DNA from: Polynucleobacter meluiroseus
Lineage (GTDB): Bacteria > Pseudomonadota > Gammaproteobacteria > Burkholderiales > Burkholderiaceae
Assembly: GCA_945878885.1 (NCBI GenBank)
Contig: CAMCUP010000008.1
Span: 1-64,000, forward strand
Direction: 5' to 3'
Length of the DNA stretch: 64,000 bases
Positions 27,373 through 38,756 of this stretch are shown piece after piece. Position numbers and translations under genes: made by a program. Each line of letters begins with the position of its first letter. Within the stretch, counting starts at the first letter, position 1. The notes beneath the pieces were generated by a model. It saw only the letters and a list, made by a program, of their open reading frames with translations. It did no database searches and was not told the DNA's origin.

Positions 27373-27642
27373 ATGAATCTAACTTCAGCCGAAAGCTATC
27401 GCTTGCATGCGGCGGCTCGGCGAGGATTGCTTGAAAATGATTTAATTTTAGAGCGTTTTTTTAGGCGCTACGAAGCTGTTTTAGATCAAGAGCAGGGTAT
27501 AGCACTTGGTCAATTATTGGCTTTAGATGACAATGATTTGCTAGATTTATTATTAGGCAGGAGCAATACAGTGGCAGCCCTAGGTGGTGCAATGACCTCA
27601 CCTGTGCTGCAGAAATTGTTGTTGATGTTGCGTGAAAAATAA
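27373..27642 (+). CDS. sdhE: Succinate dehydrogenase assembly factor (flavinator) SdhE
   Basis: Small helical protein of 89 residues (Sdh5/SdhE/YgfY family) that promotes covalent FAD attachment to SdhA. The conserved RRGLLEND segment corresponds to the RGxxE motif of the family, and RFFRRYEAVLDQEQ and FxxLLxxDDxDLLDLLLGR-like LLALDDNDLLDLLLGR are typical. Its position after sdhB matches the inferred role. A five-codon mini-ORF (MNLAK, ATG 27359) ends in a TGA overlapping the sdhE ATG, and the first nine bases of both are identical (ATGAATCTA). Confidence 0.92.
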   Translation: MNLTSAESYRLHAAARRGLLENDLILERFFRRYEAVLDQEQGIALGQLLALDDNDLLDLLLGRSNTVAALGGAMTSPVLQKLLLMLREK

Positions 27643-27693
27643 GTAGCGTAACGGCATTACTGTTTTGTAAATTAGAACCCTTGAGGATGAATC

Positions 27694-29007
27694 ATGATTG
27701 AATCGGATATCAAAGCGAAGCTTTCATTTTCTGACGGCACACCAGATATCGACTTACCTATTTATAAAGGTACGGTTGGTCCTGAGGTGATTGACATCCG
27801 CAGACTCTATGGGCAGACAGGTAAATTTACTTATGATCCTGGCTTTCTTTCAACTGCTTCGTGTAGTTCGAAAATTACGTTTATTGACGGCGACAAAGGC
27901 GAATTGCTATATCGTGGTTATCCAATTCAAGATTTGGCTGGTAAATGTGATTTTTTAGAAATTTGTTATTTACTGCTCAAGGGTAAATTACCCAATCAAA
28001 CTGAAAAGAGTAGTTTTGAAGAATTGGTAATGCATCACACTATGGTGCATGAGCAAATGCAATTTTTCTTACGCGGCTTTCGTCGTGATGCTCACCCAAT
28101 GGCGGTATTAACTGGGTTAGTTGGGGCGATGGCGGCTTTCTATCACGATCAAATCGACTATTCAGAGCCGCTGGCACGCCATATTGCTCAAATTCGTTTA
28201 ATCGCTAAGATGCCTACCTTGGTAGCAATGTCGTATAAGTATTCGATTGGTCAGCCTTTTATGTATCCTGATAATTCACTTTCTTATACTGCTAATTTTA
28301 TGCGCATGATGTTTGCTACACCATGCGAGCCGTACACAATTAATCCAGTATTAGTCAAAGCCTTAGATCGTATTTTTATTTTGCATGCTGATCATGAGCA
28401 AAATGCATCAACTTCAACTGTACGTTTGTGTGGCTCTTCGGGAACCAATCCTTTCGCAGCAATTTCCGCTGGTATTGCTTGTTTGTGGGGTCCGGCGCAT
28501 GGCGGGGCCAATGAAGCCTGTTTAGATATGCTCACTAACATTCAAAATAATGGTGGGGTTGAAAAAATTGGTGAGTTTATTACCCAGGTTAAGGATAAAA
28601 ACTCCGGCGTACGTTTAATGGGCTTTGGTCACCGGGTTTATAAAAACTTTGACCCGCGTGCAAAATTAATGCGTGAAACGTGTTACGAAGTACTCAATGA
28701 ACTAGGCTTAGAGAATGACCCACTCTTTAAGCTGGCAATGACTTTAGAGAAAATAGCACTTGAAGATGAGTATTTTGTCGGGCGTAAACTGTATCCCAAT
28801 GTCGATTTTTATTCAGGTATTGTGCAGCGCGCCTTAGGAATACCTACTGATATGTTTACTTGTGTGTTTGCCTTAGCGCGTACCGTAGGCTGGATTGCGC
28901 AATGGGAAGAAATGATTACCGATTCTGAATATAAAATTGGTCGACCGCGCCAATTATTTATTGGTGAGACCGAAAGACTGGTACCAGCGGTAGCAGAGCG
29001 TAAATAA
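27694..29007 (+). CDS. gltA: Citrate synthase (type I, hexameric type)
   Basis: Condenses acetyl-CoA with oxaloacetate at the entry of the TCA cycle. The 437-residue length and the N-terminal beta domain ([27 protein letters not shown]) are those of the NADH-sensitive Gram-negative enzyme. Catalytic His residues are in [10 protein letters not shown] and [12 protein letters not shown], with the Asp in [14 protein letters not shown]. It is 51 bases downstream of sdhE and probably shares its transcript; leuC follows after 18 bases. Confidence 0.97.
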   Translation: MIESDIKAKLSFSDGTPDIDLPIYKGTVGPEVIDIRRLYGQTGKFTYDPGFLSTASCSSKITFIDGDKGELLYRGYPIQDLAGKCDFLEICYLLLKGKLPNQTEKSSFEELVMHHTMVHEQMQFFLRGFRRDAHPMAVLTGLVGAMAAFYHDQIDYSEPLARHIAQIRLIAKMPTLVAMSYKYSIGQPFMYPDNSLSYTANFMRMMFATPCEPYTINPVLVKALDRIFILHADHEQNASTSTVRLCGSSGTNPFAAISAGIACLWGPAHGGANEACLDMLTNIQNNGGVEKIGEFITQVKDKNSGVRLMGFGHRVYKNFDPRAKLMRETCYEVLNELGLENDPLFKLAMTLEKIALEDEYFVGRKLYPNVDFYSGIVQRALGIPTDMFTCVFALARTVGWIAQWEEMITDSEYKIGRPRQLFIGETERLVPAVAERK

Positions 29008-29025
29008 GCATTTTAAGGAATTAGT

Positions 29026-30435
29026 ATGGCCCGCACCTTGTATGACAAATTATGGGATGACCATGTCGTCTACGCCGAAGATGATGGCACAGCTACGCTT
29101 TATATTGATCGTCAGCTATTGCATGAGGTAACTAGCCCGCAGGCATTTGAAGGCTTGGCTATGGCGCAGCGACCAATTTGGCGTATTTCTGCTAATTTAG
29201 CAGTTTCAGACCATAACGTACCTACCACTGATCGGGCCTTGGGTATTGCCGACCCTATTTCTAAATTACAAGTCGATACGCTTGATCAAAATTGTGACCG
29301 CTTAGGCATTACCCAATTTAAGATGAATGATTTACGTCAGGGCATTGTGCATGTGATTGGCCCAGAGCAGGGCGCTACGCTGCCTGGAATGACGGTAGTA
29401 TGCGGTGATTCGCACACCAGTACTCACGGCGCTTTTGGTGCTTTAGCATTTGGTATTGGCACTTCGGAAGTGGAGCATGTATTAGCGACGCAAACCTTGC
29501 TAATGAAAAAAAGCAAAAATATGTTAGTGCGGGTTGAGGGTCGCTTACTCCCTGGTTGTACCGCTAAGGATATTGCGCTAGCGGTGATTGGTCGCATCGG
29601 TACGGCTGGAGGTACTGGCTATACGATTGAATTTGCTGGCGAGGCTATTCGTAATTTATCGATGGAAGGGCGTATGACCATTTGCAATATGGCAATTGAG
29701 GCTGGCGCTCGTGCAGGTTTGATCGCCGTTGATGAAACGACAATTGACTATATTCAAGGACGCCCGTATGCCCCTAAAGGAGAAATCTTGCGCCATGCGT
29801 TGCAATATTGGCGTAGTTTACATTCAGATGAAGCTGCAGTGTTTGATCAGGCGGTTGAATTACGCGCCGAAGAAATTCAACCTCAAGTGACTTGGGGCAC
29901 CTCGCCTGAAATGGTTTTAGCTATTAGTGGATGCGTGCCTGATCCTGAAAAAGAGCGCGATCCAAATAAACGCTTAGCGATGGAGCGTGCCCTTGAATAT
30001 ATGGGCCTGATTCCCAGTATGCCGATCACGAGTATTCAAGTTGATAAAGTATTCATTGGTTCATGCACCAATAGCCGCATTGAAGATTTACGTGCAGCAG
30101 CAAAAGTGGTTGATCGCCTTGGTAAGAAAGTCGCGGCTAATATTAAGGTGGCAATGGTTGTACCGGGCTCTGGCTTAGTGAAGGCTCAAGCCGAGCGCGA
30201 GGGTTTAGATCGAGTCTTTAAGGCCGCTGGTTTTGAATGGCGGGAGCCTGGTTGTTCGATGTGTTTAGCCATGAACGCTGATCGTTTAGAGCCAGGAGAG
30301 CGTTGTGCTTCAACTTCCAACCGGAATTTTGAAGGTCGTCAAGGCGCTGGCGGTCGTACCCACTTGGTGAGTCCAGCAATGGCAGCTGCCGCTGCAATTG
30401 AAGGCCATTTTGTCGATGTTTGTAAAATTGCCTAA
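29026..30435 (+). CDS. leuC: 3-isopropylmalate dehydratase large subunit
   Basis: Aconitase-family enzyme of leucine synthesis. The 469-residue protein begins [15 protein letters not shown], has the substrate-binding [33 protein letters not shown] and the three [4Fe-4S] Cys ligands in [11 protein letters not shown] and GCSMCLAMN. Works with LeuD, but the two genes are separated by an entericidin-like lipoprotein gene, an order seen in Burkholderiales. Confidence 0.97.
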   Translation: MARTLYDKLWDDHVVYAEDDGTATLYIDRQLLHEVTSPQAFEGLAMAQRPIWRISANLAVSDHNVPTTDRALGIADPISKLQVDTLDQNCDRLGITQFKMNDLRQGIVHVIGPEQGATLPGMTVVCGDSHTSTHGAFGALAFGIGTSEVEHVLATQTLLMKKSKNMLVRVEGRLLPGCTAKDIALAVIGRIGTAGGTGYTIEFAGEAIRNLSMEGRMTICNMAIEAGARAGLIAVDETTIDYIQGRPYAPKGEILRHALQYWRSLHSDEAAVFDQAVELRAEEIQPQVTWGTSPEMVLAISGCVPDPEKERDPNKRLAMERALEYMGLIPSMPITSIQVDKVFIGSCTNSRIEDLRAAAKVVDRLGKKVAANIKVAMVVPGSGLVKAQAEREGLDRVFKAAGFEWREPGCSMCLAMNADRLEPGERCASTSNRNFEGRQGAGGRTHLVSPAMAAAAAIEGHFVDVCKIA

Positions 30436-30457
30436 GCAAAATAAAGAAAGTCTCAAT

Positions 30458-30739
30458 ATGCAAACGAATATCATCCGCAGTTATTTTAGGGCTAGAGCCT
30501 TTGGGCTGAGTGTGGTCACTAGCTTAACCTTGCTGACTACTATAGGATGTACCAATACAGTTACTGGTATGGGTAAGGACATACAGAAGATGGGGCAATC
30601 GATGAATAGTCAAAGTAGCTCAGCTGGAGCAGCTGCGAACGCGAAACCGAACCCGAACCCGAAACCGAACCCCAATGATTCATTGAGTCAAGGTAAAGAT
30701 GTGGTGGTCACTCCGGTCGTGGTTACCCCCGGAAAATAA
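30458..30739 (+). CDS. Small lipoprotein, entericidin-like, with PNPK-repeat tail
   Basis: From ATG 30458 (the track starts 20 codons early, inside leuC) a 93-residue protein: a basic N-terminus, hydrophobic segment and a lipobox LTTIGC. The sequence just after the Cys, TNTVTGMGKDIQKMGQSM, closely follows the entericidin A/B pattern (CNTxxGxGxDIxxxGxxI). Entericidins are normally under 50 residues; here the protein continues with a Ser/Ala linker, a KPNPNPKPNPN repeat and a Val-rich end. It would be anchored to the inner or outer membrane. Whether it acts in an antidote/toxin pair as in E. coli is unknown; there is no second entericidin beside it. Confidence 0.8.
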   Translation: MQTNIIRSYFRARAFGLSVVTSLTLLTTIGCTNTVTGMGKDIQKMGQSMNSQSSSAGAAANAKPNPNPKPNPNDSLSQGKDVVVTPVVVTPGK

Positions 30740-30761
30740 TTGAGCGTAGCGATAGCGACTA

Positions 30762-31409
30762 ATGGAAAAATTTACAGTTTTTAAAGGTTTGGTAGCGCCA
30801 CTTGATCGCGAGAATGTCGATACTGATGCCATCATCCCTAAACAATTTTTAAAGTCAATTAAAAAAACTGGCTTTGGACAAAATTTATTTGATGAATGGC
30901 GCTATAAAGATCATGGCGAGCCAGGCCAAGATTGCAGCACTCGACCGCTGAATCCTGATTTTGTTTTAAATCAGCCGCGCTACCAAGGCGCAAGTATTTT
31001 ATTGGCCCGCAAAAATTTTGGTTGTGGTAGTTCGCGAGAGCATGCACCTTGGGCTTTGGATCAATATGGATTTCGGGCCGTCATTGCCCCTAGCTTTGCT
31101 GATATTTTCTTTAATAATTGTTATAAAAATGGTTTATTACCAGTAGTTCTCAGTGGGGCGCAAATTGATCATTTATTTCACGAGACCCTAGCCTTCCCTG
31201 GTTACGAATTAACCGTTGATTTAGAGCGGCAAGAGGTTATTGCTGGTGATCAACGCAATTACGCCTTCGACATCACGCCGTTTAGAAAATATTGCTTAAC
31301 AAATGGTTTTGATGATATTGGCTTAACTCTACAAAGTGCTAATAAAATAAAAGCCTACGAAGCTGAGCGCTTGCTGCGCATGCCTTGGCTTGATACGCGG
31401 TTGCCCTAA
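30762..31409 (+). CDS. leuD: 3-isopropylmalate dehydratase small subunit
   Basis: The swivelling small subunit of isopropylmalate isomerase, 215 residues. Typical landmarks: [25 protein letters not shown], the loop [24 protein letters not shown] and [17 protein letters not shown]. It is separated from leuC by the lipoprotein gene and followed 21 bases later by leuB. Confidence 0.97.
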   Translation: MEKFTVFKGLVAPLDRENVDTDAIIPKQFLKSIKKTGFGQNLFDEWRYKDHGEPGQDCSTRPLNPDFVLNQPRYQGASILLARKNFGCGSSREHAPWALDQYGFRAVIAPSFADIFFNNCYKNGLLPVVLSGAQIDHLFHETLAFPGYELTVDLERQEVIAGDQRNYAFDITPFRKYCLTNGFDDIGLTLQSANKIKAYEAERLLRMPWLDTRLP

Positions 31410-31430
31410 GACGCCATAAAGAAGGTTCTG

Positions 31431-32501
31431 ATGAAAATTGCGGTTCTCCCTGGTGACGGTATTGGTCCAGAAATTATTGCGGCGACAGTTTTAGTGCTCC
31501 AAGCTTTAGGGCCACGTTTTGATTTAGAAACTGCCCCAGTCGGTGGCGCTGCCTATGACTTAAGCGGTCATCCTTTACCACCAGCGACCTTGGCATTAGC
31601 ACAGTCTGCAAAAGCTATTTTATTTGGCGCAGTGGGCGATTGGAAGTACGATACGCTGCCCCGTGAATTTCGACCCGAGCAAGCCATTTTAGGTTTACGT
31701 AAACACCTGGGCCTATTTGCCAATTTTCGCCCAGCGATTTGTTATCCCGAACTAACAGCTGCCTCGAGTTTAAAACCTGAAATTATTGGTGGGCTTGATA
31801 TTTTGATTGTGCGCGAATTAAACGGTGATATTTATTTTGGTTCGCCACGCGGCACACGTAATTCTGAGCACCCTTTATTTCCGGGCGTACGTGAAGGTTT
31901 TGATACCATGCATTACAGCGAGCCAGAAGTGGAGCGCATTGGTCGAGTTGCTTTTGAGGCTGCCCGCAAGCGTAGTAAAAAAGTTTGCAGTGTTGATAAA
32001 GCGAATGTATTAGAAACCTCGCAATTATGGCGTGAGGTGATGACCCGTCTGGGTAAAGATTATGCCGACGTCGAGTTAAGTCATATGTATGTGGATAACG
32101 CTGCGATGCAACTCGTTAAGGCCCCAAAGGCATTTGATGTGGTGGTAACCGGTAATTTATTTGGCGATATTTTGTCTGATGAGGCAGCAATGTTAACTGG
32201 CTCTATCGGCATGCTGCCCTCAGCTTCTTTGGATAAAAATAATAAAGGTTTATACGAACCAAGCCATGGTTCGGCACCCGATATTGCCGGCAAGAATATT
32301 GCTAATCCTCTAGCGACCATACTTTCGGCGGCCATGATGTTACGGTATTCCCTAGGAATGACTGTAGATGCTGAGCGTATTGAGCTTGCTGTACAAAAGG
32401 TCTTGACTCAAGGTTACCGCACAGCAGATATCTTTACCCCAGGCACTACCCAGCTTGGTACTCGTGAAATGGGTGAGGCAGTGGTACAGGCTTTATCCTA
32501 G
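31431..32501 (+). CDS. leuB: 3-isopropylmalate dehydrogenase
   Basis: NAD-dependent oxidative decarboxylase that completes the leucine pathway core, 356 residues. It shows [15 protein letters not shown], the substrate Arg region [24 protein letters not shown], the catalytic [17 protein letters not shown] and the NAD-site [18 protein letters not shown]. Last of the leu genes here; asd follows after 33 bases. Confidence 0.97.
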   Translation: MKIAVLPGDGIGPEIIAATVLVLQALGPRFDLETAPVGGAAYDLSGHPLPPATLALAQSAKAILFGAVGDWKYDTLPREFRPEQAILGLRKHLGLFANFRPAICYPELTAASSLKPEIIGGLDILIVRELNGDIYFGSPRGTRNSEHPLFPGVREGFDTMHYSEPEVERIGRVAFEAARKRSKKVCSVDKANVLETSQLWREVMTRLGKDYADVELSHMYVDNAAMQLVKAPKAFDVVVTGNLFGDILSDEAAMLTGSIGMLPSASLDKNNKGLYEPSHGSAPDIAGKNIANPLATILSAAMMLRYSLGMTVDAERIELAVQKVLTQGYRTADIFTPGTTQLGTREMGEAVVQALS

Positions 32502-32534
32502 AGCCCTCATCCCAATCTTTTATTTACATTATTT

Positions 32535-33719
32535 ATGGCCAATTCTTCAGTTCAGCAGCAAATGGGCAAGCTACCCCTAGTGGGTATCGTAGGGTGGCGC
32601 GGGATGGTTGGCAGTGTGCTGATGGAGCGCATGTTAGCTGAGCATGATTTTGATTTGATTGACCCCATCTTTTTTAGCACTAGTAATGCTGGTGGCGAAG
32701 TGCCTTTATTCAATGCAAAAAGGGTTACGAAGCAAGTAACAACCCTGCAGGACGCCAATGATTTGCAAGCCTTAGCGCGTTGCGAGATCATTTTGACTTG
32801 CCAGGGGGGTGATTACACCAAAGCAATTTTTCCGCAACTGCGCGCTCTTGGGTGGAGCGGCCATTGGATTGATGCAGCCAGCGCATTGCGCATGAATGAT
32901 GATGCGGTCTTAGTATTAGATCCAGTTAATCGTAGGGTGATTGATGCTGCTTTGGCTGCGGGTAATAAAAATTGGATCGGCGCTAATTGCACCGTGAGTT
33001 TAATGATGCTGGCAATTGGTGGCCTCTTAAAAGCTGATTTAGTTGAATGGGTTAGTGCCATGACCTATCAAGCAGCATCGGGTGCGGGAGCGCAAAATAT
33101 GCGCGAACTCTTGTTGCAAATGGGGGAGCTACGTGATGCAGTGCAAAGTGACTTAGCTGATCCGGCCGCAGAAATTTTAGAGATCGATCGTAAGGTAAGC
33201 GCCAAATTACGTGCTGCTGATTTTCCAACAACGCATTTTCGCAATACTGCTTTAGCTGGCAGCGTGATTCCATGGATTGATGAGCTAGTTGAGTTTGGTC
33301 AGACTCGTGAAGAATGGAAAGGCGGGGCTGAGCTAAATAAGATGTTGGGTAAACCACCATTTCGTTCGCCAAATAGTATTGCTGTTGATGGTATTTGTGT
33401 GCGGGTAGGGGCAATGCGTTGTCACTCGCAGGGCTTAACGATTAAGCTTAAGCGCGACGTGCCCTTGGCTGAAATCGAAACACTCTTGGCTACAGATAAT
33501 GCATGGATTAAAGTGGTGCCAAATGAGCGTGAAGTAACCGAACGTGAATTGTCGCCAGCAGCAGTTAGTGGCACTTTAACGGTGGCAATTGGGCGTTTGC
33601 ATAAGTTGGCAATGGGGCCAGATTATCTTGGCGCATTTACAGTGGGCGATCAACTAACTTGGGGTGCAGCAGAACCCTTACGGCGTATGCTGCGCATTTT
33701 GCTCGATGCCGATGCTTAG
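32535..33719 (+). CDS. asd: Aspartate-semialdehyde dehydrogenase
   Basis: Reduces aspartyl phosphate for lysine, threonine and methionine synthesis and for diaminopimelate. The 394-residue protein is of the long Gram-negative type: NADP motif [18 protein letters not shown], catalytic Cys in [11 protein letters not shown], and the substrate/active-site region [16 protein letters not shown] with the catalytic His. The annotated start gives nine residues more than the common family start at MGKLPLVG (ATG 32562). It overlaps the following FimV-like gene. Confidence 0.96.
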   Translation: MANSSVQQQMGKLPLVGIVGWRGMVGSVLMERMLAEHDFDLIDPIFFSTSNAGGEVPLFNAKRVTKQVTTLQDANDLQALARCEIILTCQGGDYTKAIFPQLRALGWSGHWIDAASALRMNDDAVLVLDPVNRRVIDAALAAGNKNWIGANCTVSLMMLAIGGLLKADLVEWVSAMTYQAASGAGAQNMRELLLQMGELRDAVQSDLADPAAEILEIDRKVSAKLRAADFPTTHFRNTALAGSVIPWIDELVEFGQTREEWKGGAELNKMLGKPPFRSPNSIAVDGICVRVGAMRCHSQGLTIKLKRDVPLAEIETLLATDNAWIKVVPNEREVTERELSPAAVSGTLTVAIGRLHKLAMGPDYLGAFTVGDQLTWGAAEPLRRMLRILLDADA

Positions 33720-35142
33720 TGTGGGGGCCAGGCTTAGTCGGCCGAGCTTCCTTACTGCAATCTTTAGCTTCACCGCGCTTGCTTGGTTTAATGTAGCTGG
33801 TGCAGTCACCTTAGGATCGCCCCAGTTAATTTCTAAGCCGGGAGAGCCATTTCGCACTGAAATCCCCTTACTGCTTTTACCCGATGAATTGCCGCTAGTT
33901 GAGCAGATGAAAGCCGAGGTGCCAAGCTCAGCTACCTTCGAGCGTTTTAGTATTTCAAATCGGGTCTTAGAGTTAAAGCCACAAGCGAGCATTCGTCAAG
34001 CGAAAACAGCCACGGGCCAAACTCAATACCAAATATTAATTCAGTCTGATCGCGCATTAAGTGACTCACAAGAGCCATTTTTAGATCTCTTGGTGCAATT
34101 ATCTTGGCCCTCTGGCAGTCTTACTAAAGTCTATTCTTTATTAGTTGGCGATGCCCAAAAAGTGGTGGTGCGGCCTGGCCAAACCTTAAGCGAAATTGCG
34201 CTACAGATGGCTCCCCAATTGGGTGGTGCGAGCCTTGATGAGACCTTATTAGCTTTATATAAGGCAAATCCCGATGCTTTTGTGGGCGGGAGTATTCATC
34301 GTTTAAACGCGGGTGCAGAGCTTTATAAACCGAGCCAAGCGCTACTTCAGTCGATTACGCCTACTGCAGCAAAAACCTTTGCCGCTAAGAATAATGACGC
34401 TTGGTTAGATTTGAAAACATCAGCTGAGGCTAGTCCGACTAAATCCCCAGATCCTAATTTAAGTAATGCTTCTAAAGACTTGAAAAATAATAAAAATTCT
34501 ACAGATGAGCTAATACAAGATCGTTTGAAAATTGGCCCTGGAATAGGTGATGGCGCCGAGCAGCGGCGCTTCCAAGAAGACCTAGTGGCACAAGAACAAG
34601 CTTTATTACAGATACGGGCTAGAGCAGCTGAATTGGAAAAAAATATTGCCGATTTACAAATCTTATTGGAACAACAGGCTGGGCAACAGGGCGCTCAACA
34701 GAGGGTTCAGCTGGGAGTTAAACAGGGGGTTGAGCAGGGCGGGCAACAGGGAGTTAAGCAGGCGGCACTTACTTGGCCCCCAGTCGCTCTAGCGTTAAGC
34801 TTGCTAGGTTTAACTGGGGCTTTATTTTGGCTTCTAGCGCGCTATACCCGCCGCGCAGAAATGATTCAACCCGATCTGGCTAATCTCGCTGCAAATCATC
34901 TGATTAAACAAGGTTCGAAGGCAACCACTCAGTCAGTTGCTCGGTCAACTTCTCAGTCAACTGATCAGGCAGATGCGCAGAATATCGTGTCAAAAAACCT
35001 TGCTCTGCCTGAAATACCTGCCCGAGCCAAAGTATTATTTGCTGGACTTAATCTCGATTTAAATACTCCCACACCAACCGAACAAACTAAACCAGAGCAA
35101 ACTGACCTAGCTCAGACTAAACCAAGTGATGAAAGAAATTGA
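33706..35142 (+). CDS. FimV-like protein with LysM motif (N-terminal FimV domain)
   Basis: A 478-residue envelope protein. It has an N-terminal signal peptide ([20 protein letters not shown]), a FimV-type N-terminal domain ([22 protein letters not shown]), a LysM motif ([22 protein letters not shown]), a coiled-coil stretch ([24 protein letters not shown]), a Gln/Gly/Val repeat tract, one transmembrane helix ([23 protein letters not shown]) and a cytoplasmic tail of Ser/Thr/Gln repeats. FimV/HubP proteins organise the cell pole and type IV pili. I start at ATG 33706, which overlaps asd by 14 bases; ATG 33712 is equally possible. The gene is followed immediately by truA, as in Burkholderia and Neisseria relatives. 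Confidence 0.85.
   Translation: MPMLSVGARLSRPSFLTAIFSFTALAWFNVAGAVTLGSPQLISKPGEPFRTEIPLLLLPDELPLVEQMKAEVPSSATFERFSISNRVLELKPQASIRQAKTATGQTQYQILIQSDRALSDSQEPFLDLLVQLSWPSGSLTKVYSLLVGDAQKVVVRPGQTLSEIALQMAPQLGGASLDETLLALYKANPDAFVGGSIHRLNAGAELYKPSQALLQSITPTAAKTFAAKNNDAWLDLKTSAEASPTKSPDPNLSNASKDLKNNKNSTDELIQDRLKIGPGIGDGAEQRRFQEDLVAQEQALLQIRARAAELEKNIADLQILLEQQAGQQGAQQRVQLGVKQGVEQGGQQGVKQAALTWPPVALALSLLGLTGALFWLLARYTRRAEMIQPDLANLAANHLIKQGSKATTQSVARSTSQSTDQADAQNIVSKNLALPEIPARAKVLFAGLNLDLNTPTPTEQTKPEQTDLAQTKPSDERN
34681..34762 (+). repeat. Degenerate Gln/Gly/Val-coding repeat within the FimV-like gene
   Basis: Units resembling CAACAGGGN-GTTNAGCAGGG recur several times and encode a run of GQQG, GVKQ and GVEQ motifs just before the transmembrane helix. 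Units such as GGGCAACAGG are found twice exactly (34681 and 34741). This looks like a slippage-prone spacer. Confidence 0.7.
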
Positions 35143-36012
35143 ATGGTCGTCACAAATAAACGCATTGCTTTGGGCTTGCAATACGATGGCAGTTCATTTT
35201 CAGGCTGGCAATCGCAGCCGAGCGGTAATACTGTACAAGATCATTTAGAGCAGGCTATTCGTAATTTTGTGGCCGCCGATCTCGCCATACCCTTGCGGGT
35301 AACGACAGCGGGCCGCACCGATGCTGGGGTGCACGCCTTAGGTCAGGTAGTGCATTTCGAGACCATGGTTGAGCGTGATCCGTGGTCGTGGGTACGGGGC
35401 TTAAACCGTTTTTTACCCCAAGCCATTGCAGTGAACTGGGCTAAGGCCGTACCGTACGAGTTTGACGCTCGTTATTCAGCTTTTGAGCGTACGTATGTTT
35501 ATGCCTTGCATGCTGGGCCATGTCGGGCGCCTACCGTAGCAGAGCGTGCCGGCTTTTTAATTTTGCCAGCGCAACAATGGTTTGATGTTGCTGCAATGCA
35601 AGCTGCTGCAATTACTATTATTGGCGAGCATGATTTTTCTGCTTTTCGTGCTGCCGAATGCCAAAGTAAAACTCCTATTAAGCACCTCTATGAAATTACC
35701 TTGCTTGATGCCCAACCCTGGTTATTTTTTAAAATTCGCGCAAATGCATTTTTGCATCACATGGTGCGTAATATTGTGGGAAGTATGATTGCAATTGGCT
35801 TGGGTAAGCAATCTAGTGCTTGGCTGGCAACTGTGTTGGCGTCTTGCAATCGCCAGATAGCAGCCCCCACCTTTGCAGCCGATGGTTTATATCTGATGGA
35901 AGTAAAGTATCCCAATGAATTTGCTATTCCAGAGCCTTGGCTTGGAAATTCTTGGCTACCTTATGGCGCTTTAGGTTTTCCGCCCACTAAATTACAAGAA
36001 GCATATCCTTAG
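35143..36012 (+). CDS. truA: tRNA pseudouridine(38-40) synthase
   Basis: Isomerises uridines 38-40 in the anticodon arm of many tRNAs. The 289-residue protein has [17 protein letters not shown], the catalytic Asp in [19 protein letters not shown], and the C-terminal [15 protein letters not shown]. It starts directly after the stop of the FimV-like gene and is three bases from trpF, so all are in one transcript. Confidence 0.96.
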   Translation: MVVTNKRIALGLQYDGSSFSGWQSQPSGNTVQDHLEQAIRNFVAADLAIPLRVTTAGRTDAGVHALGQVVHFETMVERDPWSWVRGLNRFLPQAIAVNWAKAVPYEFDARYSAFERTYVYALHAGPCRAPTVAERAGFLILPAQQWFDVAAMQAAAITIIGEHDFSAFRAAECQSKTPIKHLYEITLLDAQPWLFFKIRANAFLHHMVRNIVGSMIAIGLGKQSSAWLATVLASCNRQIAAPTFAADGLYLMEVKYPNEFAIPEPWLGNSWLPYGALGFPPTKLQEAYP

Positions 36013-36015
36013 CAA

Positions 36016-36684
36016 ATGGGCTTACTTCAATACACCCCTGGGAAAACCAAAATTAAAATTTGCGGCTTACGCGATATAGCCGCGGTTGATGCTACTGTTC
36101 AGGCTGGCGCCGATGCTCTAGGCTTTGTTTTTTATCCACCAAGCCCCCGCGCTATCTCTCTTGCATTGGCTGGCGAGCTCATGGCCCGTATTCCGCCAGG
36201 AGTTGATGCCGTAGCCTTATTGGTAAATCCCACTGTAGCCGAGGTAGCATTGTTGCGGGCTAGCCTACCCATTACTTTATGGCAATTTCATGGCGATGAG
36301 TCGCCAGGTGACTGTTTGCAGCTGGCAGCAGGTCAGCCATGGCTAAAAGCGGCTCGAATTGGCAAGAATTTCGCATTCGCCGATTTTTCCCTACAATACG
36401 AGTTAGCTAGTGCTTTTCTCCTAGATGCCTTGGTTGAAGGTTACGGAGGGGGCGGGCTACCTTTTAATTGGCAAGGGATTCCACAGTCATGGGTAAGCGC
36501 AAACGCGCATCGGGTCGTTTTGAGTGGTGGGTTGAACACGCGCAACGTCGGCGAGGCAATTGCTCGCCTGCGACCTTGTGCAGTTGATATTTCGAGCGGC
36601 GTAGAAATTGCTAAAGGCGTAAAAGATCCAGCGCTCATTCACGAATTTATTCAGGCGGTGCGCGCTACCGATACAGCAAATTAA
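36016..36684 (+). CDS. trpF: Phosphoribosylanthranilate isomerase
   Basis: TIM-barrel enzyme of tryptophan synthesis, 222 residues. It shows KIKICGLRD with the catalytic Cys, ADALGFVFYPPSPR, the LWQFHGDES segment and the catalytic Asp in ALLDALVEGYGGGG, plus the phosphate-binding LSGGLNTRNV and VDISSGVE. Separate trpF next to trpBA (rather than a trpCF fusion) is the betaproteobacterial arrangement. Confidence 0.96.
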   Translation: MGLLQYTPGKTKIKICGLRDIAAVDATVQAGADALGFVFYPPSPRAISLALAGELMARIPPGVDAVALLVNPTVAEVALLRASLPITLWQFHGDESPGDCLQLAAGQPWLKAARIGKNFAFADFSLQYELASAFLLDALVEGYGGGGLPFNWQGIPQSWVSANAHRVVLSGGLNTRNVGEAIARLRPCAVDISSGVEIAKGVKDPALIHEFIQAVRATDTAN

Positions 36685-36724
36685 TGTCTCAGCCGCTGTT
36701 GCTCCTTAATTAAAAGAGGTACTT

Positions 36725-37918
36725 ATGTACGATAAACCAGATTCTCGCGGTCACTTTGGCCCTTATGGAGGGGTGTTTGTTTCTGAAACCCTCATGTTTG
36801 CTTTAGAAGAGTTGAAGCAGGCATATGCTCGCTATCAACATGATCCTGAATTTTTAGCTGAGTTTCATAGCGAACTTAAGCATTTTGTGGGACGACCCTC
36901 GCCGGTGTATCACGCCAAACGTTGGAGTGAAATGTTGGGTGGTGCGCAAATTTATTTAAAGCGTGAAGACTTAAATCATACTGGCGCGCATAAAATTAAT
37001 AATGTGATCGGCCAAGCGATGCTGGCCAAGCGCATGGGCAAGCCACGCATCATTGCTGAAACTGGCGCTGGCCAACATGGGGTAGCAACGGCTACCATTT
37101 GTGCGCGTTATGGCCTCGATTGCACGGTTTACCAAGGCTCGGTTGATGTTGAGCGGCAAGCGCAAAATGTTTATCGTATGAAGTTGCTTGGCGCTAAGGT
37201 AGTTCCTGTTGAATCGGGCACCAAAACCCTTAAAGATGCTTTAAATGAGGCTATGCGCGATTGGGTCACTAATGTTGACAATACCTTTTACATTATTGGT
37301 ACAGTTGCTGGCCCCCATCCCTATCCCATGATGGTGCGTGATTTTCAAAGCGTGATTGGTGAGGAATGCAAAGTTCAAATGCCTGAAATGATTGGTCGTC
37401 AGCCTGACTATGTAATGGCTTGCGTAGGTGGCGGCTCTAATGCAATGGGAATTTTTTATCCGTATATTGAATTTCCTGAAGTACAACTGATTGGTGTTGA
37501 GGCGGCAGGACGGGGCATTGCAAGTGGCGCACATTCTGCCGCGTTGTGTGCGGGTAAGCCAGGTGTTTTGCATGGTAATCGTACTTATTTATTACAAGAT
37601 GAAAATGGTCAAATTGCCGAAACCCATTCAGTATCAGCCGGCATGGATTACCCAGGCGTGGGACCTGAACACGCTTGGCTAAAGGACTCTGCCCGTGCCG
37701 AGTATGTCGCGATCAGCGATGCTGAAGCGCTCAAAGCTTTTCATGATTGCTGCCAAATTGAAGGCATTATTCCAGCACTTGAATCGGCTCATGCAATTGC
37801 CTATGCTTGCAAGTTGGCACCAACCTTAGCTAAAGATAAAACAATTCTGATTAATTTATCTGGACGCGGTGATAAAGATATGCATACCGTTGCCCTAGCA
37901 ACAGGCTCGGAAGGCTAG
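36725..37918 (+). CDS. trpB: Tryptophan synthase beta chain
   Basis: PLP enzyme that joins indole and serine, 397 residues. It has the PLP Lys in [35 protein letters not shown], and the phosphate-binding VGGGSNAMG. Preceded by a good AGAGGT site, and followed by trpA after three bases, consistent with the coupled alpha2beta2 complex. Confidence 0.97.
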   Translation: MYDKPDSRGHFGPYGGVFVSETLMFALEELKQAYARYQHDPEFLAEFHSELKHFVGRPSPVYHAKRWSEMLGGAQIYLKREDLNHTGAHKINNVIGQAMLAKRMGKPRIIAETGAGQHGVATATICARYGLDCTVYQGSVDVERQAQNVYRMKLLGAKVVPVESGTKTLKDALNEAMRDWVTNVDNTFYIIGTVAGPHPYPMMVRDFQSVIGEECKVQMPEMIGRQPDYVMACVGGGSNAMGIFYPYIEFPEVQLIGVEAAGRGIASGAHSAALCAGKPGVLHGNRTYLLQDENGQIAETHSVSAGMDYPGVGPEHAWLKDSARAEYVAISDAEALKAFHDCCQIEGIIPALESAHAIAYACKLAPTLAKDKTILINLSGRGDKDMHTVALATGSEG

Positions 37919-37921
37919 TGC

Positions 37922-38743
37922 ATGTCAAAAATTAAGGCCTTATTTGCGGAGCTAAAAAAGACTGGCAAGAAAGGGCTCATTCCTTTTATTACTGCGGGCG
38001 ATCCCGATCCTACCGCAACAGTTGAGTTGATGCATGCCTTGGTGCGCGGGGGTGCAAATGTGTTGGAATTGGGCATTCCTTTTTCGGACCCAATGGCCGA
38101 TGGCCCCGTCATTCAGCGCGCTTCCGAGCGCGCTTTGGCAAAAGGGGTGACTTTGCGGCAATGTTTGGCAATGGTGCAGCAATTTCGCCAAACAGATAGC
38201 GCTACACCAGTTGTCTTAATGGGCTACGCCAATCCAGTAGAGCAAATGGGCGCAGAACATTTTGCCCAAGAAGCAAAGGCTGCTGGGGTTGATGGCGTGC
38301 TAATTGTCGATTATCCGCCTGAAGAATGCATTGACTTTTCGGCGCTAATGCGCGCTGCTGGCATTGACCCCATTTTCTTATTGGCACCAACTTCTTCGCA
38401 GGAACGGATTGATGCAGCAGCTAAAGCAGCTTCTGGCTATCTTTACTATGTTTCCTTGCGCGGTGTTACAGGTGCGGCGCATTTAAATACTCAAGATGTT
38501 GCAAGCATTATTCCCGCGATCCGGGCCACTACGGCAATTCCAATTGCAGTCGGTTTTGGTATTCGTGATGCTGCTAGCGCATGTGCTGTGGCGCATTTAG
38601 CCGATGCAGTTGTCATTGGTAGTCGCATTATTCAATTGCTTGAAGAGTCAGTTAAGGGTGGTGACATGACTGCAGCAGTACAATCACTAGAAAATTTTAT
38701 GCGCGAGATTCGTGTGGCGCTCGATGCCCAAGAAAATAACTAG
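37922..38743 (+). CDS. trpA: Tryptophan synthase alpha chain
   Basis: Cleaves indole-3-glycerol phosphate to indole, which is channelled to TrpB. The 273-residue TIM barrel has [12 protein letters not shown], the catalytic Glu in [19 protein letters not shown] and the catalytic Asp in [14 protein letters not shown], and the phosphate loop GFGIRDA. Three bases separate it from trpB; accD follows after 13 bases. Confidence 0.97.
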   Translation: MSKIKALFAELKKTGKKGLIPFITAGDPDPTATVELMHALVRGGANVLELGIPFSDPMADGPVIQRASERALAKGVTLRQCLAMVQQFRQTDSATPVVLMGYANPVEQMGAEHFAQEAKAAGVDGVLIVDYPPEECIDFSALMRAAGIDPIFLLAPTSSQERIDAAAKAASGYLYYVSLRGVTGAAHLNTQDVASIIPAIRATTAIPIAVGFGIRDAASACAVAHLADAVVIGSRIIQLLEESVKGGDMTAAVQSLENFMREIRVALDAQENN

Positions 38744-38756
38744 AGATCATTGATTA

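Noticed and set aside
33664-33705. Early start for the FimV-like protein in the ORF track
   Set aside because: It would place a Cys-rich 14-residue stretch before the signal peptide and extend the overlap with asd; ATG 33706 or 33712 is more plausible.
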